In this document: piece after piece, positions 9,345-19,804 of the stretch
How the letters are laid out: every line of letters starts with the position of its first letter
Position numbering within the stretch: the first letter of the stretch is position 1
Source of the DNA: Branchipolynoe longqiensis
Lineage: Eukaryota > Annelida > Polychaeta > Phyllodocida > Polynoidae
Length of the DNA: 64,000 nt
NCBI GenBank assembly: GCA_030323885.1
Contig: CM059188.1
Span: forward strand, 109,294,644 to 109,358,643
Reading direction: 5' to 3'
Notes under the pieces: generated by a model
Database searches by the model: none
Told to the model about the DNA's origin: nothing
Seen by the model: the letters and a program-made list of their open reading frames with translations, nothing else
Made by a program: the position numbers and the translations under genes

Positions 9345-12300
9345 CTGGAACAAGAACGTAGAGCTTTGAATTGTTACTTCACAGCACATCCAATGCTAAA
9401 CTCATTGTGCTTCAGTTTGTGTGCCACTGGTCAAATTTAAAGTTGCATAGTCCGATGGTTTTGAATTTCTGTCATTTTCTGTTTCTGAGATAAATATATT
9501 AGGTTGGTGGTTACATTATCTACCTTGCTTTGGGAGATATTTGAAATGCAAACATCACAAATTAAATTTCCTTTTATGAAAAAAAGACACCTTGCGGAGG
9601 CAGTGAAATATCACCGGACGTTTCTCAAATTAGATTTGCTAAGCAAAATATAAATTCATATGGTTTGTTTGGGTTGGGTTTTTTTCCAGGGTGGGAAATG
9701 GAAGCTCGCGGTAAAGTTGGAAGAAATGACTGAAGATTTTCAACTTCCGATAACTTCCTTGGCACCCACATGTAAGGACAATAATTTTCAGGGATAGGAT
9801 ATTAATCAATTTTAAATCAAAGCCTTTCAGGTTTTCAAGATTACATATAAACCAAGAAATACATTCTTTCAAATATCTATTACTCAATTACTCAATTACC
9901 GAACCATCTAATAAATTAATCAGAACTCCTGCTTAGATTGGCTGGTTGTTTGGGAGTTTTACACCCTGGCAACATGTAAGGTCATATCAGGATGGGCATT
10001 CATGATAACTTTATAGTGCTTCCTCAGTGGGAGATCAGGCCACCAGCACCACGACCTGATATCCCACTCAGTCACATTATCCTGCACTGACCCAAATCAG
10101 TGCTTGCCCTATCCTAACAATGCCAAGCGCCTGGCTAGGAAGCAACAAGTATAAATTTTTAAGTCATTCTTTTGACTCAACCAGAATTCGAACCCGTGGG
10201 TTCCAATCCCACGATCTAGCAAAACAGGAGACGGACGCTCAATTCATTTGGCCATTCCGTCTGGTCTTTGCTTATATTAACTAGACTTAATCTCTGTACA
10301 GCGTTCGAAATAAGAGCTTGTCCGCTTGGTTGGGACAAGTAAAAATTCAGATGGACAGGTGAAAATCACAGAAACTTGTCCGGCAGACAAGTGAAAAATG
10401 TGGCTTATTTCTATCACTGTATATATATAAACACATATGTATAACATATATATACAACAACGTTCTAAATTAGATCTTGTCCAAGACATGTGAAAATTGA
10501 GACGGACAAGTGAAATCACACCAGACTTGCCTGGTGGACAATGACAATTTTTGGTTATTTCTATCACTGCTAGAGATATGACACAGTTTTGTGAGATTAC
10601 CTCGCACTCCATGAGGACAAAGGTGAGCTGGTCCTCGTTGAAGGCTGACTTGCCGTTCTTCTCGTAGGCTGACCAGATGTTGCTGGATATGGCAGCTGTG
10701 ACACGGGCGTCTTTGTCGCCATAACCAGAGAAAGCCAGCAGTGAGCCCTCGTTATTCAATAACCTAGGCAAAGATTAATAGTTATGATATTCAAGAATGC
10801 AAGTTGGAACCTAAGCAAAAGTTTTAATATTACCTTAAAGCTGCATAGTCCGATGAAGCATCAAATTGTCAAAATCAAAACAATCACCTGGATTTAATTC
10901 TACATATCTAACTTAGATAACTGGTCCAGTTATTAAACATTTATCACCACATAGAAGGGAATAATGAGGCAATTTAATAGAACCTGTTACTGCAAAAGTC
11001 TATGGTGTCAGAGTGTTGGTGTGCTTGCCAAAATTAATTTAGCATGTTTGCACTTCAAATATCTCAAAAGTTAGCCATTTAAAATAGAAGCTACTTCAAA
11101 CTAAAACAAGGTACATTATAACGATCAATCTAATATATTTATTTCAGAAAATGACACAAACTCAAAACCATCGGACTATGCAACTTTAAACTTAGTCAAC
11201 CACAGATTCACCCCATACTTGCAGTAGGGGTGAATGACAACGCAGTCCGTGCGGAAATTGCTTTAGTATGGAACAGGAAGGAATTCCTGGTTCTAGTATC
11301 TAATGCAGTCATCATCATCATGCTGTCGGTCGCGATGCGACAAAGACTGCTTTCATTACTTGACTGCCACTCTCCATTAAGCTCTCTGCTGTGAGAGTTG
11401 CGTCCATGAGTCGGTCTTAATGTCTCAGCTTCAGGTTTACATTTCGTGAAAGCTGCCTGCAAAAGTGTTTGAAGTGCTGCTGGCTTTTGCAAGTTACCAG
11501 CGGCACTCTCTTGGGGAGCAAATAGAGGTTTAACACCGGCAAGAACATGTCAAGACAGGCACAAAACTATTTGTCCCTGCAGTGGCTGGTCGGGAGATGT
11601 TGGGAGTTCCATACATCAACCGCCCGTAATGCTGCCACAGTGACCTGGTTTTCTGTTTAGGGTTTGCTCCCTTAGCCTTCAGTTCTGTCAAGAACCTGTA
11701 CCACAAGGCAGTGGTTTAAAACTCTGCAGGGCAGGGGCGTCAAACTCCCTGAGGTATTGCTATACTTGCAATACCTGCATACCACAATGCAGTAATGGCT
11801 ACATATATCTGGACAAAGTTGGTGAAATGGGAGAGAATGCAAAAAGACAAAACGGCGACAACAGAATGCTGTCGATTTCACTTTTGAAGTCCATTAAACT
11901 AGATGATTTATTATAGTTTTCAACTCAAAACACAAAAGTAGCAGGTAGGCCTAAATATGAAGAATGCAGGTATTGCAGGTATAGCAATACCTCAGGGAGT
12001 TTGATGCCCCTGCCCTGCAGAGTTGTAAACCACTGCCTTGTGGTACATGTTCTTGACAGAACCGAAGGCTAAGGGAGCAAACCCTAAACAGAAAACCATG
12101 TCACTGTGGCAGCATTAAGGGCGGTTGATGTATGGAACTCCCAACATCTCCCGACCAGCCACTGCAGGGACAAATAGCTTTGCGCCTGTCTTGACATTTT
12201 CTTGCCGGTGTGAAACCTCTATTTGTTTGAACCAATTTGACAATTTTAGGAGGGTACCTATAGTATAAGTAGTCATTTGATACTGGAACCAGGGATTCTT

Positions 12301-15300
12301 ATCATTCTACTTGAGTACATCCTGTACTAGATAAAAGATTCACCCTGTACTTGTAGTACACGGGTGAACGACAACGTAGTGTAAATACGGGCGAAAATAG
12401 CTTTAGTATGGAACAGGAAGTAGAATGCCTGCCTCCAGTATCAAATGGGTACTTATATCGGCACAGAGTTGGTGAAATGGGTGAAAATGAAAAAATACAA
12501 GATGGTGGCCATAGAACGCCGTCGATTTCACGTTTAAATCTGATTAAACTAAATGTTTTATTATATTTTTCAGCTCAAAGGGTTAGCGGGGAAATATGAA
12601 TATATATATAAAGAATAAGTGTTGCTCCTTAGATTGTGATCTTAGGCTCTCATTTCATTTCCCCGTATTTTCGACCGCTTTTATATAGGGCTGGTATTCA
12701 CCCGTGTACTGCGAGTGCAGGGTGAATCCTTTATCTAATCCTGTACATGTTCCATTTTAAAGCTATTTTCGCCAGTATTTATTCATTTAGACTACATTGT
12801 CGTTCACCCCCACTGTATGTACATGGTGAATCTTTTATCCAGGGTGAATCGACTACATGATAATACCTACACAGTCATGACAGTGTTAGTGATACTACTC
12901 ACTTATGGAATTACTACCACTTTAACACTTACAATAGGTATGTGCACGTCCGCGTGCTATGCGACGGCCGTTTTCTGCCAAATATCTGTTCCCGGAAAAA
13001 TTGTTCTGATAATGAGGGGTCCCCCCAAATGCTTGCTTTTCATTGGCTCTTAGGGGGTATCCCCATGAATTTCAGCCTATGATGTAGATAAAATGTCCAT
13101 ATATGGACTACATTTTCTTTTGTCCTTCCATTCCTTTGTTTTTGTTTTGTTGTTGTTTTATGTCCTAGCAACCATTTCTTTGACTGTTGCTTCCTGTCTC
13201 TGAATATGATGTGTTCTGGACTGCAACTTATATTGTGATTTCACTTGTTGGCTCTATTCTAGGTTCTGGACTTCAAGGCTTCATCTGGGGAAGCACAGAT
13301 AAAGTTCCTGCGGGGAAGTCTGAATGGCTTCTCATTCCCCGCAATTGATGACATCGCTTGGGTGTCTGCTGATCTGCTTACAAATCTAAGCCCACCATCT
13401 ACTGACTGCAGTGGCATGCAGCTATTTTTTCTGGGAAAATAAATATTGTTTGAAGTGAAAATTTCTTTTTGTTTTTCATGAGAACAGATAATCAATTCAA
13501 TTTTCATGTTAAGTTTCAGTCAGTTGACATAAATGTTATCAGTCATGACAATATATTTGTTTACATAAGCAAAACTTGTAACACTCAAAAGACATACTTG
13601 GATACATGTAATGTGTAGAAATAATACCCTTAACAAAAACTTCGTTTTTTTTGCATACTTTTAGCAATTTCTGAACAAAGTTATTATTGAGTGTCACATG
13701 AAAGATGCATTACATGTCACATGAAACATGCGTTACAACTACGATAACATCAGAAGTTATGGAAGTATTCCAAAATTACTTTGAAATATGTCCACAGCAT
13801 CAAAAACTAATAAGCATAAATACCTTTTCATGCTCTGTGGTGTTTTTTTGATCTTGAAGAAAAAACTTTTCTGTTCCATGTCACACATGTTTCAGTGTTA
13901 CAACTTTATAAGTCCTCTGTTCTACTCTCAAGTGTATGGACCCTCATAAAATTGCACTTAGTTACTCCCAGTGAGTGCAGTTCAAAACCGTACTAGGAAA
14001 TAATAAGGGTCTTGTTTTAAATCTGACACTAGGCGGCTTTTTGTGTCACACCGAAACATGCATAACGCTCTCCACTTAGTCGTGTTCAAAGACACCCCAA
14101 TTGTGCCTTAAAATAGGATATATGTGGAACACAACAAGCCTACCTAGGATAAGCTGTGACGTATTTAAGTTTTTACCCCCGATTCCCCCTTTCGAGGACC
14201 AGCAGCAAAGAAGCACCCATCTACAACCTCATGTTTACAATTTGCAAATCTGTTCACATTTTCTGTTTCTGTGCACATTCAGAAGATTTGACTTGATTTC
14301 AACACTCAAACTCCACCTTCTATATATCTTGGGTAGCTTTAAAAGGTAGGTGGACATTTAAATCTGTTATTAATTGACCATTGTGTGAATTTTCATGATG
14401 CTGCTGTAAGGTCGAAAAGATACTTTGCTAGGTCCCGAAAGTTTCAGTGTTATAAGATCAATCATATCAATGACAACCGAAAATCCACAAATATGTCACT
14501 AATGTGTGTATTTACTTTTATTCTAATGGGTGGAATCGACAGAGCAGATAGGCATCTACTTACACTGAAAATTTCATTTAGATATCTTGATTATTTAGGA
14601 AGTTAGAACAGAAAATGACTAAATTATTAAATATATAGGTTTGGGTCACACACTTGTAATGCTAAAACATTAAAACAAAGGAAGAAAACTTAACATTCCA
14701 TGGATATGATAGTTATACTAGACTTACTTGTAAGTTGACGTATTAATGAGATTCTTATGTGGCATTCTCTGTGGTGGAGTGGTTAGAGTGTCTGACTTTT
14801 TTCTAGGTCAGACTCCTAATCTGAGGGTCAGCAGTTCGATTCCCCCTGCCCCCAGCTCTGCCAATTTGGATTTCCACCGCTGTGTATAACTTACAGCGTC
14901 ATCAAGGCCGGTTGCTCTCATACCATGTCTATGTGGTGTGGGAGGTTAAAAATCCCTTGGGTCGGTAAAAGTGTAGGCTCTGGCTTTCTATCGACCAGCA
15001 GTGGAATGAGGAAGACCAGTCGTCTATGACTGAAATTTCCCCTGCTTAAACAACTAATGGACCAAAAAAATCTACCAATACAAAGGTAAGGATGAAAGTA
15101 GTTACAATGGACCCATGGATATACTCATTAAACAATGAGAAATTTCTAAATCACTAATGTATTCATTTAGTTTTGTTTTAATGGTGTATCTCCTCCAACT
15201 TCCAAGTCACTTTTATTTTAATGGGTGAAATCAACAGAGCAGCTAGGGATCTACTTACACCGATTTCAGCGAGATATATCGATTATTAAGCAAGTTAGAA

Positions 15301-15704
15301 CAAAAATTTACTAAATATCTAGATTTTGGGTCAGACACTTGTAATAAAATAATGGCAGGAAATTACCCATTACCGAAATTGAAATAGCTCAAGCATGCTT
15401 AATAATCAACCAATTAACACGATTGTTGGATTTTCTTGTGTGGTTTTCAAAGCTCTTTCCAATAATGCCATTCATTTTCAGATAGGTGTGGTTTGAAAAT
15501 GTTGTCCAGATTGCTACTTACAACTTTTAACAAGTATTAGTAATATTAACAAGGCTTTAGTCTTTAGTATTTACAAGCACTAAACTTGAAGTAGTACAAC
15601 TTAGTACAAGATAGATCTACATGACGTAGTACTTACAGTGTGCTCTGCACTCCACCAGTGTTTGCTTGGCTTAATGCCTGTGTTAAAGCTTTAGGTTTCA
15701 ACAT
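9255..15704 (-). CDS. LAMTOR2: LAMTOR2 (Ragulator p14 subunit), 3' end missing
   Basis: Three exons, 15637-15704, 10601-10763 and 9255-9344, join in frame to 107 residues on the minus strand. The product starts [18 protein letters not shown], continues [17 protein letters not shown] and ends GFGMLKAK, nearly identical to human LAMTOR2 (125 residues) over its length. It is a roadblock-fold protein that pairs with LAMTOR3 inside the Ragulator complex on lysosomes, where it anchors Rag GTPases for amino-acid control of mTORC1. All introns have GT-AG ends. The final ~18 residues (human AQALVQYLEEPL...) should follow 9255 on a further exon, but none is visible down to base 1. Reading through instead adds a hydrophobic, non-conserved tail. 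An in-frame upstream ATG (15893) exists, but the conserved start is 15704. Confidence 0.93.
9436..9620. repeat. Family B fragment
   Basis: One end only: TTAAAGTTGCATAGTCCGATGG followed by the AAATATATTAGGTTG segment. The opposite end is absent. Confidence 0.6.
9940..10265 (-). repeat. tRNA-derived SINE, family A, in LAMTOR2 intron 2
   Basis: Near full length. The tRNA head lies at the right, with a partial duplication of the B-box area (AATTCGAACCCGTGG then GGTTCCAATCCCACG). Confidence 0.75.
10298..10575. repeat. Family K repeat, two inverted-tandem units
   Basis: Two adjoining copies of a ~120-base unit built on GCTTGTC...GGACAAGT. It starts at GTTCGAAATAAGAGC and ends at TTATTTCTATCAC. 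A similar pair sits at 30977-31216. Confidence 0.6.
10601..10763 (-). CDS. LAMTOR2: LAMTOR2 exon 2
   Basis: One base plus 54 codons, covering [20 protein letters not shown] through [13 protein letters not shown]. The acceptor is GCCTAG and the donor GTAATC. The central roadblock sequence is almost invariant relative to the vertebrate protein. Confidence 0.95.
10835..11189. mobile_element. Family B TTAA MITE, complete copy
   Basis: Runs from TTAAAGCTGCATAGTCCGATG to CATCGGACTATGCAACTTTAA, about 355 bases with TTAA at each boundary and no ORF. It lies in LAMTOR2 intron 1. Confidence 0.8.
11198..12846. mobile_element. Cluster of family D TIR elements
   Basis: Family D ends read AGATAAAAGATTCACCCCG and the inverse GGGTGAATCTTTTATCTA. 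The interior contains GGTGAAATGGGAGAGAATGC and GTCGATTTCACTTTT. Here one copy (11205-12360) is split by the long fold-back at 11518-12225 and followed by a second copy (12331-12846). Confidence 0.6.
11518..12225. repeat. Long fold-back, ~263-bp arms
   Basis: The left arm 11518-11780 and right arm 11964-12225 are inverted copies at roughly 95 percent identity by eye. For example, GGGAGATGTTGGGAGTTCC pairs with GGAACTCCCAACATCTCCC. The 183-base spacer is family D interior sequence. The pair can form a large cruciform or RNA hairpin. Confidence 0.8.
12936..14660. mobile_element. Family O element, copy 1, with extra 1.1 kb inside
   Basis: Bases 12936-13110 match 63438-63606 and bases 14216-14640 match 63607-64000. 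The two blocks are contiguous in the second copy, so 13111-14215 is extra here. A diverged part of the right block recurs at 15150-15360. The small ORFs in the right block are not conserved in a coding way. Confidence 0.7.
13263..13442 (+). pseudogene. Terminal exon fragment of an unidentified gene
   Basis: After a TTCTAG acceptor there is an open reading of 59 codons ending in TAA at 13440-13442. A polyA signal AATAAA (13438-13443) overlaps the stop. The peptide begins [18 protein letters not shown] and continues [17 protein letters not shown] and a Pro-rich PPS end. A pattern of an aromatic residue, then D-D-I-x-W-V, then an L..L.PP tail is one I recall from the C-termini of uncharacterised, often transposon-derived, invertebrate proteins; the family name is not certain. 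It lies antisense in LAMTOR2 intron 1, inside the 1.1-kb segment absent from the second family O copy. No other exon of this gene was found nearby, so it is probably a stranded remnant. Confidence 0.45.
14757..15062 (+). repeat. tRNA-derived SINE, family J, full copy
   Basis: The best-preserved family J copy. The A-box arm is TGTGGTGGAGTGGTTAGAGT and the B-box is AGTTCGATTCCCC. A long variable-arm-like hairpin sits between them (GACTTTTTTCTAGGTC, then CTAATCTGAGGG). The tail is A-rich. Confidence 0.8.
15150..15360. repeat. Family O right-block, diverged copy
   Basis: Shares TTTTAATGGGTG...ATCAACAGAGCAG and the GATATATCGATTATT part with 14480-14640. Confidence 0.5.
15637..15704 (-). CDS. LAMTOR2: LAMTOR2 exon 1 (start)
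   Basis: Encodes [20 protein letters not shown] and STL, with the strong donor GTAAGT at 15631-15636. The start ATG (15702-15704) matches the vertebrate N-terminus; in-frame sequence upstream to 15893 is not conserved and is probably 5' UTR. Confidence 0.93.
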
Positions 15705-16150
15705 CCCGACAGTCCTTGAATGATCACGAAATATGAAGAAACTCTTAAGAGAATTGTCTAAATCAGGTGACCAAACCGGAAATGGGATTCTCCGTGTTAT
15801 GTTTAGGAACATATTCTCGTGCCGAAAACAAGCTTTAGCTGCGTAGTGTTGACACACGGTAGCGCCACATGTGCGATGTTGTATATGCACCATTTATCGC
15901 TCACAGTGGTTTATGGTTGTGGTCTCTTTCTGTTATGCCTGGTCTTGACCAGTTTCTATTGATTAACAATCATTTACAATGGGATCACAATTTCTCAGCA
16001 TTCTCTCAGCCATCCGTATGAAATGACATATAATCGGTTTCTTCTCAACCCTCATGTTTTTGCTCAAGTTAAGGTGAGGTTGTAACGGCTGTCCTCTCAT
16101 AATCTCATTCTCAAGTCAAGACTCAAGGTACTCAAGAGTCAAGTCAAGTT
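15705..16150. promoter_or_regulatory. Probable LAMTOR2 promoter side of a head-to-head interval
   Basis: LAMTOR2 (minus) and FAM172A (plus) diverge from here. The first ~450 bases upstream of the LAMTOR2 start are the only part of the interval without recognisable repeats. No TATA box is evident at a fixed place. Assignment rests on position only. Confidence 0.3.
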
Positions 16151-16304
16151 TTAATTAGTTATAGAGGGGGTGTAATGACGTCACAAGACAACTTTCGGTG
16201 GCCATATTGGATTACATACAGAAGGCCTGCAACTGCCTACACTGTGCTTATTTACTGATTTGTTGGTTTATTTGTCACTGTTTTGAGCACTTGTTTTGTT
16301 GTAC

Positions 16305-16470
16305 ATTAGTTGTCCTATCCTAGTTAGGCTAGTAATGCCGAGCGTCTGGCTAGGAAGCGACAAGTATCAATTTTTAAGTCATTGGTTTGACTCAACCAGG
16401 ATTCGAACCCACGATTTACCAACATGGGAGACGGACGCTCTAACTCATTCGGCCATCCCGTTCGGTACGT
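16305..16470 (-). repeat. Family A SINE, head half only
   Basis: Contains the tRNA-like end (inverted B-box GGATTCGAACCC) and the adjacent body; the tail is absent. Confidence 0.7.
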
Positions 16471-16502
16471 TGGTATCAGAAATTGTTGCTAAAGTGCTGT
16501 AA

Positions 16503-17055
16503 AGCCCTGTTTACACGGGCGAGTTAAGCCGCGTCATATAAATCGCCTTGTCTAGTTCGGTTTACATTCGCCGTGTGGACGCGACCCTAAGGCGGATTAG
16601 GGCTGATTCGCCTCAACTAATTCGCTTCAAGTAAACCGCGTCGTGAGGTAGTCCAGATGAACCGAACTAGTTTAAGTCAGCCCACCTTGCTTGTGTGGAC
16701 GGTAGCGGTTTACTTGAAGCGGATTAAGCACATCACACTATATAATATAATTTGGTCTATGAACCGGCTAGAGGTGCACAGATATTTTTTTCATCATTTA
16801 TTTTTAGGGTTTCACTGCCCAGCCCAGTTGACCGTTCCAAAACAATACGATTCAGTCGAAACAGATCTAGGTCGAACCCACACTCTCTCATGCCGACGTC
16901 GACTAAGCGCAACTGGCGCTGGTTAGTCTGGACTTGCTCATGCACAGATATTGATTTCCGCCTTAAACCGCTCCGTGTGTGGACACGACACTAGTTCGCT
17001 TCATATAATTTGCTTTGTCTAAATCGGCTTACAATTGCCCATGTAAACTCAGCTT
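16503..17055. mobile_element. Family C TIR element (copy 1)
   Basis: The ends are AAGCCCTGTTTACACGGGCG and the inverse GCCCATGTAAACTCAGCTTT. The interior is rich in ATTCGCTTCA-type palindromic words. Related copies are at 56847-57453 and 61494-62040. Confidence 0.65.
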
Positions 17056-18164
17056 TAGTAAACACATTGGATGTAAACTGCCCAGAACCTCCCAGAACAC
17101 AAGAAAACTCTGTTTTACTGCATCTGCATGCATTCACAACATGGCTAAGGAGGGTGCTCGTAATCCAAGATGGCTGACTGCCGAGTGATGACGTCACGTG
17201 CACTCCCTCTATTGGAGATTTACTCACTTCCAACTCTAGATAAAAGATTCACCCCGCTACTGGCACTATTCAGACTACTGCAGTACGGGTTGAATCTGTT
17301 ATCTACTCCAACTCTAGATACAGGGTGAATCTGTTATCTACTCTAACTGTAGTTAAAAGATCACCCCGTACTTGTAGTAATGACTCACTAACTCAGAAAC
17401 TGACTTACACAAGTTACTGCAACTAGTAGGCACTTCTTTTTTTTATCACCAAGAGTCTACAAAATGCTGCACAAATATACTTCATTTGTTATAATAGCTT
17501 TATTAGAACCGAGAGATGACGCTTTAAAGTTGCAGAAATAAGACCCTCTTGCCTATAGTAAGTAGCATTACAAAGTGCGATAAAATTGTGAGACTTGACA
17601 AGAAAACCTACACTGATTCAAAGTAATGCTACATTGTTATGTCTCAAAATTTTCTAGTGACATTCACAGATATAATTGCACAAATACACCATCACCCAAT
17701 CAAAAAAAAAGAAGTATATTTTAAAACAATGAAAAATGACGCGAATTCAGCATGGTCAGCAAACTTACAGAACGGAAAAACAGCAGTGCAGAAATTCGGA
17801 TCGCTATGAAACTTCATATATATTAATAGTTAAGACATTATATAACTGGTCTACCTAGAAATAAAAATGGTCTGCTAAATATCAAGAGTGTCATAATGTA
17901 GAGAAAGTTACCTTAAACTTCAGAAAGCTGGGTATCTGTCAATTCCTGTTGGATTTTGATCAGACAAAAACTCAAATCTGTCAAAATTTGTGTGCTTCAA
18001 AATTGTACATTTGTAGCCTATTTTGAGCAGAGCTATTATCCTAAATCTGCATTTTCCTGAACGATGAAAAGCACACCGCTAAAAAGTGATTACGTCACAA
18101 CGCTAGTTTAGCGAGACCCGCAAGCGCGGCGGATTTTCAAGTGTCTACAACTAGTGCAATTACG
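17056..18164. other. Intergenic, family D debris only
   Basis: 17235-17370 holds several overlapping family D ends (AAAAGATTCACCCC). The rest to 18164 is AT-rich with no exon-like segment. Confidence 0.5.
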
Positions 18165-18800
18165 GAATGAATCTTTTATCTACTCCAACTTTAGATTATG
18201 TAGATAAAGGATTCATCCCGTACTATAGATAAAAAATTCACCCCATACTTGCAGTAGAGGTGCATGCCTACATAGTAAATGTTGCTTAAGTTTAATCATT
18301 TGTTATTGTCATCACTTGTTCATTCACATCATGGAGACCAGCTAGATAAGCATTGCTTTTCTGGGATCCTTTCTATATGTAAGGAATTTGTATGCATTGA
18401 TTGTATCACCTCAGTTCATTGTAAACATACCTTGCAGAGAGTTAAAATAAAATAATTGAATTGATAGTCTAAATACTGCCGAAAAGTGCTTTAGTGTGGT
18501 CTATGGACCAGGAAGTGGAACCCCTGGTTCCAGTATCAAATGGCTACTTATATCAGCACAGAGTTGGTGAAATGTGAGAGAATGCAAAAAGACAATATGG
18601 CGGCTATAGAACGCCGTCGATTTCAGTTTTAAAGTTCCTTAAACTACATGTTTTATATTTTTCAAATCAGAAGTAGCGGGTAAATATGAAGATGTAGGCT
18701 ATGTGAAGAATATATTTTGCTTCTTAAATTAAGAATTTATCAGCTCAGCATGTCAAAGTTCTTCGCCAGCTTTTATATAGGGTTGTTCTTCACCCCCTCC
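18165..18800. mobile_element. Family D elements, broken copies
   Basis: Two inverted ends near 18165-18250 and an interior block 18480-18700 matching the interior seen at 11800-11950. Confidence 0.55.
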
Positions 18801-19716
18801 TGTGGCTACCGCAGAATGTAAGGGCTGGTATATGGCCGTTTTCGACGACGCAACACTGTCACTAGTATAGGATCTACAATCAGCTTAAAAATATAAACTT
18901 CCTTGAATATCAACATTTTATAATTATATAAAATTATATAATTGTCTACGGTTAGTAGTCTGTATGCAAATTATAAGAAGTTGCTAGGCCTAATTGTCCC
19001 CAAAATGATATCTTGGAACACAAAAGGTTACAACTTTATAGCTATAACCAATAGGACAAAATGTTGATTTCTAGAAAAACTAAATCGTAGATAACTTTGG
19101 AACGAATAATAATATTTACAAGATTAAATAAAACCTTTAATCTATTCTTTAAGCTGTGTCTGTCTATCAATTTGTAGTACTGTGCAACAGTTTTGAAATT
19201 TTAGCTGATATACCAACCTACTTTAGTTACTCCCACAGCGCTGCAGGCCTACGCTCGTCTCTAGGTAGCCTAGGTTCTAAGTAGGGGTGAATATTTTATC
19301 TAACTTGGTTGTTACTCCCGAGGCCTTGTTTCGAGGTGAATATTCTACATACTTTTTAACTTAGTAAACTGATTAGTTCTCACCACATTATGTTGCACAT
19401 GTCCGATGATGTCAAAGTTCCTTATGCCTATGGCGAGGAATATATTCAGAACCCAACGACGGAATTCGTATTAAATATTGATCGATCGCACTGACTAAAG
19501 AGATGACAATGTACGTGTTGGTTAGAAGGGGAAGTGAATAGGTCATAGCCATAGCCAGAGGCGTCAATATACAAAATATTAGTGAGTAAGTGACCCAGAT
19601 AGTGAGCTACTGAATTGTTGTGAGCTTTTGTTTCTTTTTCATTAAGAGTGTGAACTTATGTCTTATGAGCTATAGTCTGCGCACCTATAAAATACATATT
19701 TAATGTTATATTTCAG

Positions 19717-19804
19717 TTGCTAATCATCGTTCTAGTGATTTTCGTCTTGGTTATTGCAATGGAGAATGTCGACATGGATGATGTGATGGATGGAGGAGGA
19801 GAAG
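19717..19804 (+). CDS. FAM172A: FAM172A first recognised exon
   Basis: Acceptor TATATTTCAG, donor GTATTT. ATG at 19759 opens [15 protein letters not shown]. The 14 codons before it, also in frame, read [14 protein letters not shown], which is signal-peptide-like and occupies the same place as the hydrophobic N-terminus of the human protein. An upstream coding exon ending in phase 0 is therefore likely but was not found. Confidence 0.75.

Larger units (their letters stand above)
16155..17220. mobile_element. TIR element with two further elements nested in it
   Basis: The left end ATAGAGGGGGTGTAATGACG with CCATATTGGATTAC matches the inverse right end (GTAATCCAAGATGGC ... GTGACGTCA ... CTCCCTCTATTG). 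A SINE A piece (16305-16470) and a family C element (16503-17055) are nested inside. Confidence 0.65.

Noticed and set aside
14385..14606. 73-codon ORF shared with 63770-63976
   Set aside because: Both belong to family O copies; differences are indels and not codon-biased.
15633..15893. LAMTOR2 start at the upstream in-frame ATG (15893)
   Set aside because: Would add 63 non-conserved residues before the conserved MLKPKALTQ start.
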